Positions 1 to 6,139 of a stretch of DNA of 6,139 nt are shown here, one piece after another; position 1 is the first letter of the stretch, and each line of letters begins with the position of its first letter. A program made the position numbers and the translations under genes. The notes under the pieces were generated by a model. It was not told where the DNA came from, made no database searches, and saw only the letters and a program-made list of their open reading frames with translations. The stretch lies in assembly GCA_937941745.1 (NCBI GenBank), contig CALDGV010000316.1, positions 1-6,139 on the forward strand, in the 5' to 3' direction. Source of the DNA: an uncultured Prosthecobacter sp. Its GTDB lineage: Bacteria > Verrucomicrobiota > Verrucomicrobiia > Verrucomicrobiales > Verrucomicrobiaceae.

Positions 1-1
1 C

Positions 2-709
2 TTTTCCCAGGCTGCCACGACGCTCACCCTCCGCCCTTCCGCCTCCACGGCGAATGCAGGGGATGCCTACCTGCGCGCCGCCGCGCCGGCCTCGAACTTT
101 GGTGGAGCTGGTGCCCTGGTGGTTTCAGGCTCCGGGGCAGGGAACACCAACGGCCCGTTTGCCAGCGTGCTGAAGTTTGACCTCGCCCTGGCCACCACGG
201 CACTCAATGCCGCGTATGGTGCCGGAAACTGGACCATCGACAGTGTCCTGCTGGAGTTCACTGCCGTGACTCCGAACAATGTGACCTTCAATGCCAATGC
301 AGCCGGAACGATCAGCATCGACTGGCTGAGCACGGATTCCTGGTCGGAAACCGGCGGCTCCGGCATCACGTGGAACAGCCTTCCTTCCGTGGTCGCCGGT
401 GGCTCGCAAAGTCTCGGTTCGCTCAGCTACAACGGCAGCCTTGGGACCTTTCAGGCAGCGGTGGCTCCTTCGGCCGGTCTGCTGAATGACCTGGCATCGG
501 GCGGCACTGCCTCGTTTTACCTCCACGCTGGATCGGACCCGGCGGCCAGCATGGTCTTCAACTCCAGAAACTTTGGCACGGAGGCCAGCCGGCCTGCACT
601 GATCATCGTCGCTTCTCCGGAGCCCGGGCGTGCCAGCCTTTTCCTGCTCGGAGCTGCCATCCTGCTTGCCCGCCGGCGAAGACATGCCTCCATGCAGCCA
701 TGTCGATGA
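2..709 (+). CDS. DNRLRE-type secreted protein with PEP-CTERM sorting signal (5' truncated)
   Basis: The reading frame is open from the left edge, so the start codon and most of the signal peptide lie outside; 235 residues are visible. The first residues (FSQAATTLTL) look like the end of a signal peptide and its cleavage site. Visible residues about 10-203 resemble the DNRLRE/CBM96-like beta-sandwich: an early GDAYLR...SNFGG segment, a central W-SETGGSG-ITW segment at 114-124, and a closing SRNFG...RPALIIV at about 188-203. The C-terminus has the tripartite PEP-CTERM signal: PEP at 206-208, a hydrophobic helix at about 212-223, then RRRR at 224-227. In this family the signal is known to direct cleavage and surface sorting by an exosortase. 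Eight extra residues (HASMQPCR) follow the Arg cluster, and the stop overlaps the next gene. The protein is probably exported and surface-associated, possibly carbohydrate-binding; its ligand cannot be read from the sequence. Confidence 0.85.
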   Translation, partial: FSQAATTLTLRPSASTANAGDAYLRAAAPASNFGGAGALVVSGSGAGNTNGPFASVLKFDLALATTALNAAYGAGNWTIDSVLLEFTAVTPNNVTFNANAAGTISIDWLSTDSWSETGGSGITWNSLPSVVAGGSQSLGSLSYNGSLGTFQAAVAPSAGLLNDLASGGTASFYLHAGSDPAASMVFNSRNFGTEASRPALIIVASPEPGRASLFLLGAAILLARRRRHASMQPCR

Positions 710-1272
710 AGCCCAAGGAGATCCACATTGACGAGATCCTGCGCCCTGGTCAGGACGCCAAGCCCGGGCTTGGCGAAGCCATGTTTGGCCAGACTGCAGG
801 AGGGGCGCCAGTGGAGTCCTCCGTCGCCCGCTTCCTGGCCCGCTGGCTGGACAACTTTCTGCGCATCCCCGGCACGGACTTCAAGATCGGCCTGGACCCC
901 ATCCTGGCGCTGTTTCCGGGCGTTGGCAGCACGGTGGCCTCAGCGGGCGGACTGATCATTCTGCTGGAAGCCATCCGCAGCGGTGTCGGTGTGGCCGTGC
1001 TTCTGCGCATGGGGGGAAACATGCTGCTCAACACCTTGTTTGACTATATCCCCGGACTCGGGCCGGTGGCCTCAGCCTTCTTCAAGTCGAATGTCCGCAA
1101 CCTGCTCCTGCTGCAGAAATGGCAGTCGGGGCATCATGAGGCGGTCCGCCGGGGCACGCTGCGGCTTTTCGCAGCCTTTGGCGGCATCCTCTTCCTGCTC
1201 GCCCTGCTGCTGGCCGGTCTTTTTGCAGGTTACGTCTATGTTCTGCGGACCGTCTTCGGCGTGGGTGCCTAA
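700..1272 (+). CDS. DUF4112 family membrane protein
   Basis: A 190-residue protein with the DUF4112 signature. Residues 44-77 carry the LARWLDNFLRIPGT stretch followed by IGLDPILALFPGVGS, and residues 113-138 carry LFDYIPGLGPV...KSNVRNLLLL. The two PG(V/L)G loops lie in hydrophobic stretches (about 66-90 and 97-124) that may insert in or associate with the membrane. A clear transmembrane helix follows at about 156-183. The N-terminal 40 residues are polar and unassigned. The function of DUF4112 is not established. The start at 700 overlaps the upstream gene by 10 bases. A second in-frame ATG at 706 would give the classic ATGA overlap with the upstream TGA and is equally plausible. No Shine-Dalgarno sequence precedes either, so translation coupled to the upstream PEP-CTERM gene is likely. 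The family call is firm; the role is unknown. Confidence 0.88.
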   Translation: MSMKPKEIHIDEILRPGQDAKPGLGEAMFGQTAGGAPVESSVARFLARWLDNFLRIPGTDFKIGLDPILALFPGVGSTVASAGGLIILLEAIRSGVGVAVLLRMGGNMLLNTLFDYIPGLGPVASAFFKSNVRNLLLLQKWQSGHHEAVRRGTLRLFAAFGGILFLLALLLAGLFAGYVYVLRTVFGVGA

Positions 1273-1287
1273 GTTCTCACGGCCTCC

Positions 1288-2253
1288 TCAAACCTTCAGA
1301 TCATAAAACCGGATCGCATTGCCGCTCCACAGCTTCCGCTTCTCGCTGGTCGGGCGTGAGGAGACGATCTCCTTCAGCGCATCCACCCAGCCGCGCACCG
1401 GACTGCCGAGCAGGCACACCGGCCAGTCACCGCCGAAGAAGACACGGTCGGGCCCAAAGGTGTCGAGGCAGTGGTTCACCACTGGCGCGAGGTCTTCCGC
1501 CTGCCATTGACCCGGTGGAACAAAGGCGACGATGCCGCTGATCTTGCACATCACGTCGGCGCGGGATGCGGCCACGGCATCAATGCCGCGCTTCCATTCG
1601 TCCACGGTGCAGCTTCGTTTCAAACCTGGGCCGAGCTTGGGATTGAAGGCCTTGGGGTCGCCGTTGCCGCAGTGGTCGAGCACGAAACGCGTGTCCGGGC
1701 ATTCGCGGATGAGCTTTGCGCCGTCCTTCAGCTCCGTCGGGCGCAGGGTGAGTTCGAAGTTGAGGCCGTGCTTGCCCAGCGTGCGCACCCCGCGAACAAA
1801 CTCAGGGCTCAGGCAGTAGCCGGGAGGTGTGGAGTCGCCATGCAGCACCTGGCGGAGTCCTTTGACGATGCCATTCCCAGCATAGCGCTTCACATAGCTC
1901 TCAAACTCAGCCGAGACAGGCCTGCCGCCAATCGTTGCGGCGATGGTCGGCGTGTTGCCTGCGCGGCATTGGGCCACGATGTCATCGGCTTCCTGGACAT
2001 GATCCTTCGGAGCCACATCGACCTCCATGTAGATGGCCTTCACGTTCAGGCCCGCATTGGCTTTCACATAGTCCGCCGTGACAAAATCATGCCGCAGCAC
2101 TTCCGGTGCTCCTTGGATCCAGGGCGGGCGGATGACGCTGAGATCCCAGAGATGCTGATGCGTGTCGATGATCAGCGAATCGGGTTCGCTGAGCGTGGCA
2201 CAGGAGGTGAGGGCGGCTCCGGTGGAGGCCTGCAGAAATTGGCGGCGGTTCAT
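1288..2253 (-). CDS. Exported metal-dependent amidohydrolase, COG3618 sugar-lactonase type
   Basis: A 321-residue TIM-barrel hydrolase of the amidohydrolase-2 family (L-fuconolactonase, L-rhamnonolactonase and similar lactonases). Metal-site motifs are visible: DTHQH at 30-34, His138 in RQVLHGD, LDHCG at 192-196, and GGDWP at 274-278 with the conserved late Asp276. The N-terminus MNRRQFLQAS is a short Tat-like signal. LTSC at 15-18 fits a lipobox, so the mature protein may be a lipoprotein beginning at Cys18; the hydrophobic stretch is short, which leaves this uncertain. Length is normal for the family. It lies 10 bases after the stop of the DUF1501 gene, so the two are almost certainly co-transcribed. 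The upstream sequence contains CTCCTCCCC and no Shine-Dalgarno motif, which suggests coupled translation. The likely reaction is hydrolysis of a sugar lactone or similar cyclic ester; the exact substrate is not readable, and a decarboxylase or other hydrolase of the same superfamily remains possible. Confidence 0.88.
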   Translation of the reverse strand: MNRRQFLQASTGAALTSCATLSEPDSLIIDTHQHLWDLSVIRPPWIQGAPEVLRHDFVTADYVKANAGLNVKAIYMEVDVAPKDHVQEADDIVAQCRAGNTPTIAATIGGRPVSAEFESYVKRYAGNGIVKGLRQVLHGDSTPPGYCLSPEFVRGVRTLGKHGLNFELTLRPTELKDGAKLIRECPDTRFVLDHCGNGDPKAFNPKLGPGLKRSCTVDEWKRGIDAVAASRADVMCKISGIVAFVPPGQWQAEDLAPVVNHCLDTFGPDRVFFGGDWPVCLLGSPVRGWVDALKEIVSSRPTSEKRKLWSGNAIRFYDLKV

Positions 2254-2263
2254 TGGGGAGGAG

Positions 2264-3715
2264 TCAGGCCAGCAGATCCTTCACTACATGCCCGTGGATG
2301 TCGGTGAGGCGGTAGTTGCGGCCTTGGAAGCGGTAGGTGAGGCGTTCGTGATCGAAGCCGAGCAGGTGCATGATGGTGGCCTGGAGGTCATGCACGTGGA
2401 CTTTGTTCTCGGCGATGTGGAAGCCGAGTTCGTCAGTGCTGCCGTAGTCGAATCCCGACTTCACGCCGCCACCGGCCATGAAGAGGGTGAAGCAGTCGGG
2501 ATAGTGGTCACGGCCCAGCACCTTGCTGGCGGCGGTGCGGCCTTCGCGGAAGGGCGTGCGGCCAAATTCACCACCCCAGATGACGAGGGTGTCTTCCAGC
2601 AGGCCCCGCTGCTTGAGGTCCTTGATGAGGGCTGAGACAGGCTTGTCCGTGGCGGCCATCTTTTTGGTCAGGCCATCGGTGATGCCGTTGTCCACGCCTG
2701 TGCCGTGGAAGTCCCAGCCCCAGTCAAAGAGCTGCACGAAGCGCACCCCGTTTTCCACCAGCCGACGGGCGAGGAGGCAGTTGTTGGCAAAGCTGGACTC
2801 CCCGGGCTTGGCCCCATAGGCCTCGACGATGTGCTGGGGCTCCTTGGAGATGTCCATCACCTCCGGCACGCTGGCCTGCATGCGGTAGGCCAGCTCATAT
2901 TGGGCGATGCGGGTCATCGTTTCCGGATGCCCCAGCTCCGCCGCCTGGGCTTCGTTCAGCTCACGCAGTGCATCGAGGGTCTTGCGACGCAGTTCGCGGC
3001 TCATGCCGGCGGGATTGGAGGCGAAAAGCACAGGGTCACCCTTGCTGCGGCACTGCACGCCCTGATACACGCTTGGAATGAAGCCGCTGCCCCACAGGCC
3101 CTGCCCTCCGCTGGGCTGCGTGCCGCTGGAAATCAGGCAGACAAAGCCCGGCAGATCCTGGTTTTCCGTGCCCAGGCCATAGGTCGCCCAGGAACCCATG
3201 GAAGGACGCCCCTGCCGCGTGTGCCCTGTGAAGAGCAGCAGCTCCGCCGGGGCATGGTTGAACTGGTCGGTGAACATGGACCTGACCATCGTGATTTCGT
3301 CGGCGATGCCGTGAAAGTTCGGGCAGGCATCGCTCATCCACATGCCCGCCTTGCCGTACTGCTTGAAGGTGCGCGGCGTGCCCATCAGCTTCGGCACGCC
3401 GGTGGTGAAGGCAAAGGTGCGGCCCTTCAGCTCGCTGTCCGGGCAGTTCTGGCCGTCGCGCTTCACCAGCTCCGGCTTGTAGTCGAAGAGGTCCAGATGC
3501 GGCGGTGCACCGGACATGTGCAGGTAGATGACGCGTTTGGCCTTGGCAGGAAACGGTGGTCGCCTGGGTTCCAGGGGATTGTCCGCCTTGGGCAGCGCCA
3601 CGCCCTGCTGCTGCATCGCCTGCAGGGCGATGGCCCCCAGGCTGAACTGCCCGGCGTTGCCCAAAAACTGCCGTCGGGTGCGGAATTGAAGCTGATCGTG
3701 GAAGACAGGATTCAT
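2264..3715 (-). CDS. DUF1501 family protein, Tat-exported
   Basis: A 483-residue protein with full-length DUF1501 architecture (alkaline phosphatase/sulfatase-like fold). A twin-arginine signal, RTRRQFLGNAGQFSLGAIAL, starts near residue 12. Family motifs follow in order: MSGAPPHLDLFD at 67-78, TGHTRQGRPSMGSW at 163-176, WDFHG at 334-338, GGEFGRTP at 381-388, GRDHYP at 401-406, HDLQATI at 442-448, and the usual end with LTDIHG. The Asp/Glu/His residues in these motifs suggest a metal-dependent hydrolase, but no reaction is established for the family. DUF1501 genes in Verrucomicrobia and Planctomycetes usually sit beside a DUF1549/DUF1553 cytochrome-type gene. None is present here; the neighbours are an esterase fusion (49 bases upstream) and an amidohydrolase (10 bases downstream). 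ATG at 3715 was chosen over the adjacent GTG at 3718; only a weak purine run (AAAAAGACGG) precedes it. Confidence 0.92.
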   Translation of the reverse strand: MNPVFHDQLQFRTRRQFLGNAGQFSLGAIALQAMQQQGVALPKADNPLEPRRPPFPAKAKRVIYLHMSGAPPHLDLFDYKPELVKRDGQNCPDSELKGRTFAFTTGVPKLMGTPRTFKQYGKAGMWMSDACPNFHGIADEITMVRSMFTDQFNHAPAELLLFTGHTRQGRPSMGSWATYGLGTENQDLPGFVCLISSGTQPSGGQGLWGSGFIPSVYQGVQCRSKGDPVLFASNPAGMSRELRRKTLDALRELNEAQAAELGHPETMTRIAQYELAYRMQASVPEVMDISKEPQHIVEAYGAKPGESSFANNCLLARRLVENGVRFVQLFDWGWDFHGTGVDNGITDGLTKKMAATDKPVSALIKDLKQRGLLEDTLVIWGGEFGRTPFREGRTAASKVLGRDHYPDCFTLFMAGGGVKSGFDYGSTDELGFHIAENKVHVHDLQATIMHLLGFDHERLTYRFQGRNYRLTDIHGHVVKDLLA

Positions 3716-3764
3716 CACCGTCTTTTTACGCCATGGCCGCTGGTAGTATCTCGCTCGCGCTTGG

Positions 3765-5444
3765 TTATTTCGCGTGCTTCAGGATGAACTCGACGATGGG
3801 TGTCGAATCCTCCAAACCGTGCGGATGATGGCCGATGCCGGGTTTACGGATCATCGTGATGCTGCCGCCGAGCGCCTTGTAGCGGGATTCGATGAGGCCG
3901 GTGTTTTCTTCCCAGGGCACGACGTCATCCGCATCGCCAAAGACATGCAGCAAGGGCACGCCGGCTTTGGCCAGCGGTGCCAGGCTGTCCACTGGATTGC
4001 CCTGGTAGGCCAAGGCTTCGGCTTCATTCTTGAAGCCCCAGAGCTTCAGCACGAGGCCCCAGTTCTTCGGGTCGCCCTTGCCTTTGCCTTTGCCGCCGGG
4101 CCAGCTCTTGAAGTCGCAAACCGGTGCATCGCCATAGATGCAGGAGACCTTATCCGGGTTGGCGCTGGCCCAGTTGTAGCAGTAAAGGCCGCCCCGGCTG
4201 AGGCCGACCAGTGCGGGTTTCTGGCTGAGGGCATATTTGGAGGTCAGCTCGGCATGGCATTCGTTCCAGAGAGCCACGGCAGGTGGACTGCCCAGCATGT
4301 CATTGATCTTCATATAGGCGATGTGAAAGCCTTTCCCCAGCAGGGCGATGTCTGGAGCCGGTTTATGGCCAAAAAATTCGCCGTGCCAGACCCAGGGGCG
4401 CCCTGGAGCCGCCTTTTTGGGGGCCACCAGGGTCACGGGTTTGCCAGCGATCATGAGTTCATGCCTAGCATCCCCATTCCATTCGCCAGTCCGGTTGGGG
4501 ATCTCGATTACCTGAGAGCTGGCGAGCCGGCGAGCCTCGGCGTCGAGCTTGGCGGCTTGGCTCTGTGCTTCTGGCAAAGGCAGCCCGGGAGCATTTCCGG
4601 GACGCTTGTGGCCTACATGACTGAGCCAGGCGGGCCGCAGGATGGCATGCTTCTTCTTGATCGTGCCCAGGATGGCAGCGCCGTTGAGGTGGTCAGGCGT
4701 GCCATCGGGCCGCACCTTCAGTTCCCAGGCTTTCAGCACGGCTCCGGCCATGATGAGATGACCTTCCGCGCCGGGATGGATGCCATCCTTGGAGAAAGTG
4801 AACTGAGCATCCACCTTCCGCTTTTCGGCAAGTGCGGCGTTGAAGGGGCCGTGGATGTCCAGCACCTCCCAGCCTTCCTTCTTCATGCTGAGCAGCCAGT
4901 CGGAGTAGGCGTCGAGCACGCTGTTGTAGCCTTCAAAAAGCTTGTCGCTCGAGTTCTGGCCCGCTGGTGCCACACGATGGCGGATGGGCACGGGATCGAA
5001 GACAGGCGGTGTGAGGTGAATGATCCGGGCACCGGAGGCCACCACCTTGTCATGAAGCTTCTTCATGCCGTTTTGGAAGGCCTGAAAGCGCTCCTCGGAG
5101 AGCGGGAGGTAGATGCCGTCGTTCATGCCATAGCAGGCCAGCACAAGCTCGGGGCGGGCCTTTTCCAGGACACGATCGAGCCGCTCATGAAGGTCCGGGC
5201 GGGGGAACTTGCCTCCGGCATGGCCTTCTTCACTCAGGCCGCTGACGGTCTCGCTCGAGAGGCCAAGCGGGATGATTTCCTTCCCGGCATCGGGATGCTG
5301 AGCGATCAGCGCCGCTTCAATGAATTCCACGTAAGCCCCGCCCTGGGTGATGCTGTCCCCAAGGAAGACAATGCGCTTCTCCGGAGGTAGGGCGGCATGG
5401 AGACTGAGGGCGGCAAGGCTGAAGAGGAGGACGAGGGCGCGCAT
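3765..5444 (-). CDS. Secreted SGNH esterase fused to alpha/beta hydrolase
   Basis: A 559-residue protein with two catalytic domains. Residues 1-17 (MRALVLLFSLAALSLHA) are a good signal peptide, which is why the start at 5444 is preferred over the in-frame TTG at 5495 and ATG at 5483. The SGNH/GDSL domain (about 20-310) shows GDSIT at 29-33 (catalytic Ser31), a block II Gly near 61, GMND at 106-109 (Asn108) and DGIHP at 220-224 (Asp220, His223). The second domain (about 315-559) shows WHGEFFGH at 353-360, the nucleophile elbow GLSRGG at 414-419 (Ser416), GDADDVVP at 503-510 (probable acid Asp506) and GHHPHG near the end (probable base His538). Both triads look intact. A lysine-glycine tract (GGKGKGKGD, 450-458) lies after the DFKSWP segment. 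SGNH enzymes of this kind are often acyl or acetyl esterases on carbohydrates; two-step ester removal outside the cytoplasm is inferred. It is the first gene of the likely three-gene hydrolase operon. Confidence 0.9.
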   Translation of the reverse strand: MRALVLLFSLAALSLHAALPPEKRIVFLGDSITQGGAYVEFIEAALIAQHPDAGKEIIPLGLSSETVSGLSEEGHAGGKFPRPDLHERLDRVLEKARPELVLACYGMNDGIYLPLSEERFQAFQNGMKKLHDKVVASGARIIHLTPPVFDPVPIRHRVAPAGQNSSDKLFEGYNSVLDAYSDWLLSMKKEGWEVLDIHGPFNAALAEKRKVDAQFTFSKDGIHPGAEGHLIMAGAVLKAWELKVRPDGTPDHLNGAAILGTIKKKHAILRPAWLSHVGHKRPGNAPGLPLPEAQSQAAKLDAEARRLASSQVIEIPNRTGEWNGDARHELMIAGKPVTLVAPKKAAPGRPWVWHGEFFGHKPAPDIALLGKGFHIAYMKINDMLGSPPAVALWNECHAELTSKYALSQKPALVGLSRGGLYCYNWASANPDKVSCIYGDAPVCDFKSWPGGKGKGKGDPKNWGLVLKLWGFKNEAEALAYQGNPVDSLAPLAKAGVPLLHVFGDADDVVPWEENTGLIESRYKALGGSITMIRKPGIGHHPHGLEDSTPIVEFILKHAK

Positions 5445-5448
5445 GGTA

Positions 5449-5476
5449 GGCTGGAACGACTTCAAAGGTTCCAGCC
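5449..5476. repeat. Perfect 9-bp inverted repeat just upstream of the esterase start
   Basis: GGCTGGAAC at 5449-5457 and its exact reverse complement GTTCCAGCC at 5468-5476 are separated by 10 bases. On the minus strand the stem ends four bases before the ATG at 5444. It could be a 5' leader hairpin covering the ribosome-entry region, an operator dyad, or the end of the hemL transcript. No T run follows in either direction, so a standard intrinsic terminator is unlikely. A TAGAAT hexamer (minus strand, 5487-5482) just upstream resembles a -10 box, but no good -35 accompanies it. If it were active, transcription would begin at about the first stem base. Confidence 0.5.
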
Positions 5477-5491
5477 CCGCCATTCTATCGG

Positions 5492-5506
5492 CCAACGCAG
5501 CGTTGG
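5492..5506. repeat. Short perfect inverted repeat downstream of hemL
   Basis: CCAACGC and GCGTTGG flank a single central base, forming a 15-base dyad (a 6-bp stem with a 3-base loop if folded as RNA). It starts 15 bases after the hemL stop on the minus strand and lies in the same 77-base gap as the larger repeat at 5449-5476. There is no T tract, so its role as a terminator is doubtful. It could be a regulator-binding dyad or a transcript-end hairpin. Confidence 0.4.
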
Positions 5507-5521
5507 AGCATGCTGTCCGGC

Positions 5522-6139
5522 TCAGATGGATGCCAAAGCTGCGGCCGCGACCTCCGCAGTGCGCTCCATGTCCGCCTTCGCATGAGCCATGCTGATGAAG
5601 CCGGTCTCAAACTGGCTGGGCGCGAAATAGACGCCGTTGTCCAGGCAGTGGTGGAAGAACTTGCGGAAGGCGGCGAGGTCGGAAGTCTTCGCATCCTGGA
5701 GGTTGTGCACCTCTTTTTCGGTGAAGAAGAGGCAGAACATGCTGCCACGGCGATACCAGCGGTAGTTCAGGCCTTTCTTCTTCAAGACATCCAGCACGGC
5801 TGTTTCCATGATCTGGCCGATTTCTTCCAGGTAGGCATAGCCTTTTTGCCGGTCGATCTCACGCAGCTGGGCCAGACCCGCCGCCAGCGCCACTGGATTA
5901 CCGCTCAGCGTGCCCGCCTGATACACCGGCCCCAGGGGAGCGAGGTGATCCATGATGTCCGCACGGCCTCCGAAGGCACCTACCGGCAGGCCGCCGCCGA
6001 TGACCTTGCCGAGGCAGGTCAGATCTGGAGTGATGCCCTCCAGTTCCTGCACGCCGCCTTTGGCCAGTCGGAAGCCGGTCATCACCTCGTCGAAGATGAG
6101 CACCGTCCCGTGCTTCGCCGTGATGTCGCGCAGCTTCTG
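5522..6139 (-). CDS. hemL: Glutamate-1-semialdehyde 2,1-aminomutase, C-terminal half (5' end beyond window)
   Basis: The frame is open to the right edge; 205 of roughly 430 residues are visible, so the N-terminal half is missing only because the window ends. This PLP enzyme of aminotransferase class III converts glutamate-1-semialdehyde to 5-aminolevulinate in the C5 route to haem and other tetrapyrroles, in the cytoplasm. Visible signatures are LIFDEVMTGFR at 14-24 (the Asp that contacts the PLP ring nitrogen), LGKVIGGGLPVGAFGG at 43-58 with the PLP-binding lysine at visible residue 45, and GPVYQAGTLSGNP at 70-82. The APLGPVYQAGTLSGNP form separates hemL from general class III aminotransferases. 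The C-terminal domain runs normally to the stop. GTG at 6103 lies inside the conserved core and is not the true start. The gene points the same way as the hydrolase genes, but a 77-base gap with two inverted repeats separates them. Confidence 0.95.
   Translation of the reverse strand, partial: QKLRDITAKHGTVLIFDEVMTGFRLAKGGVQELEGITPDLTCLGKVIGGGLPVGAFGGRADIMDHLAPLGPVYQAGTLSGNPVALAAGLAQLREIDRQKGYAYLEEIGQIMETAVLDVLKKKGLNYRWYRRGSMFCLFFTEKEVHNLQDAKTSDLAAFRKFFHHCLDNGVYFAPSQFETGFISMAHAKADMERTAEVAAAALASI

Noticed and set aside
125..685. A 186-codon minus-strand open frame opposite the PEP-CTERM gene
   Set aside because: The plus strand has the DNRLRE segments and a full PEP-CTERM signal; the minus frame is Arg/Gly-rich low-information sequence typical of GC-rich shadows.
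1273..1287. A shared terminator between the two convergent stop codons
   Set aside because: The 15-base gap and its flanks show no stable hairpin followed by a T run in either direction.
2255..2263. GGGGAGGAG on the plus strand, a strong Shine-Dalgarno-like string
   Set aside because: The genes here are on the minus strand, and no plus-strand start codon lies at a suitable distance; the next ATG is at 2287.
1471..2307. A 278-codon open frame on the plus strand opposite the amidohydrolase gene
   Set aside because: It is codon-aligned antisense to a gene with clear metal-site motifs and has no domain of its own.
3730..3737. The GCCATGGC palindrome in the gap between the esterase and DUF1501 genes
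   Set aside because: An 8-base palindrome is expected by chance in GC-rich DNA and has no supporting structure.
2705..3787. A 360-codon open frame on the plus strand opposite the DUF1501 gene
   Set aside because: It has the same codon-aligned antisense register, and the minus-strand frame carries all the DUF1501 motifs.
4071..4097. Hexanucleotide-like GGCAAA repeat (minus strand) as a possible slippage tract
   Set aside because: It has only about two and a half units, is in frame, and encodes a Gly-Lys loop in the alpha/beta hydrolase domain, so it is more likely a normal part of the protein than a phase-variation tract.
3774..5390. A 538-codon open frame on the plus strand opposite the esterase fusion gene
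   Set aside because: It is codon-aligned antisense to the real gene. In that register stops arise only where the gene uses TTA, CTA or TCA codons, which are rare at this GC content. Its translation shows no recognisable domain.
5445..5495. An N-terminal extension of the esterase protein starting at TTG 5495 or ATG 5483
   Set aside because: It would bury a clear signal peptide 13 to 17 residues inside the protein and place the 9-bp inverted repeat within coding sequence.

Overview
The window comes from a GC-rich bacterial chromosome and most resembles the Verrucomicrobia (Verrucomicrobiae, Prosthecobacter/Verrucomicrobium-like), with Planctomycetes as the less likely alternative. The evidence is the combination of a PEP-CTERM surface protein ending in an Arg cluster, a Tat-exported DUF1501 protein, a secreted SGNH esterase joined to an alpha/beta hydrolase, and a secreted COG3618-type amidohydrolase. 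None of the starts has a convincing Shine-Dalgarno sequence. The phylum is inferred from gene content only; there is no rRNA or other marker here.

Left part, plus strand (1-1272): the 3' part of a secreted DNRLRE-type beta-sandwich protein with a C-terminal PEP-CTERM sorting signal. Its stop codon overlaps the start of a small DUF4112 membrane protein. This pair converges on the next block with only 15 bases between the two stop codons.

Right part, minus strand (6139 down to 1288), in transcription order: the C-terminal half of hemL (glutamate-1-semialdehyde 2,1-aminomutase, tetrapyrrole synthesis); a 77-base gap carrying two perfect inverted repeats; a 559-residue secreted protein with two esterase-type catalytic domains (SGNH, then alpha/beta hydrolase); a Tat-exported DUF1501 protein; and a Tat/lipoprotein-type metal-dependent amidohydrolase of the sugar-lactonase group. 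The last three genes are separated by 49 and 10 bases and probably form one operon of exported hydrolases. A role in deacylating and breaking down carbohydrate outside the cytoplasm would fit, but the substrate is inference. hemL is a housekeeping gene and is probably a separate unit, because the inverted repeats lie between it and the operon.

I see no RNA gene, CRISPR array, insertion sequence, integrase, attachment site or origin. No gene-free stretch exceeds 80 bases. I find no clear new biological system. The most unusual items are the double-esterase fusion, the DUF1501 gene without its usual cytochrome-type partner next to it, and the paired inverted repeats upstream of the hydrolase operon.
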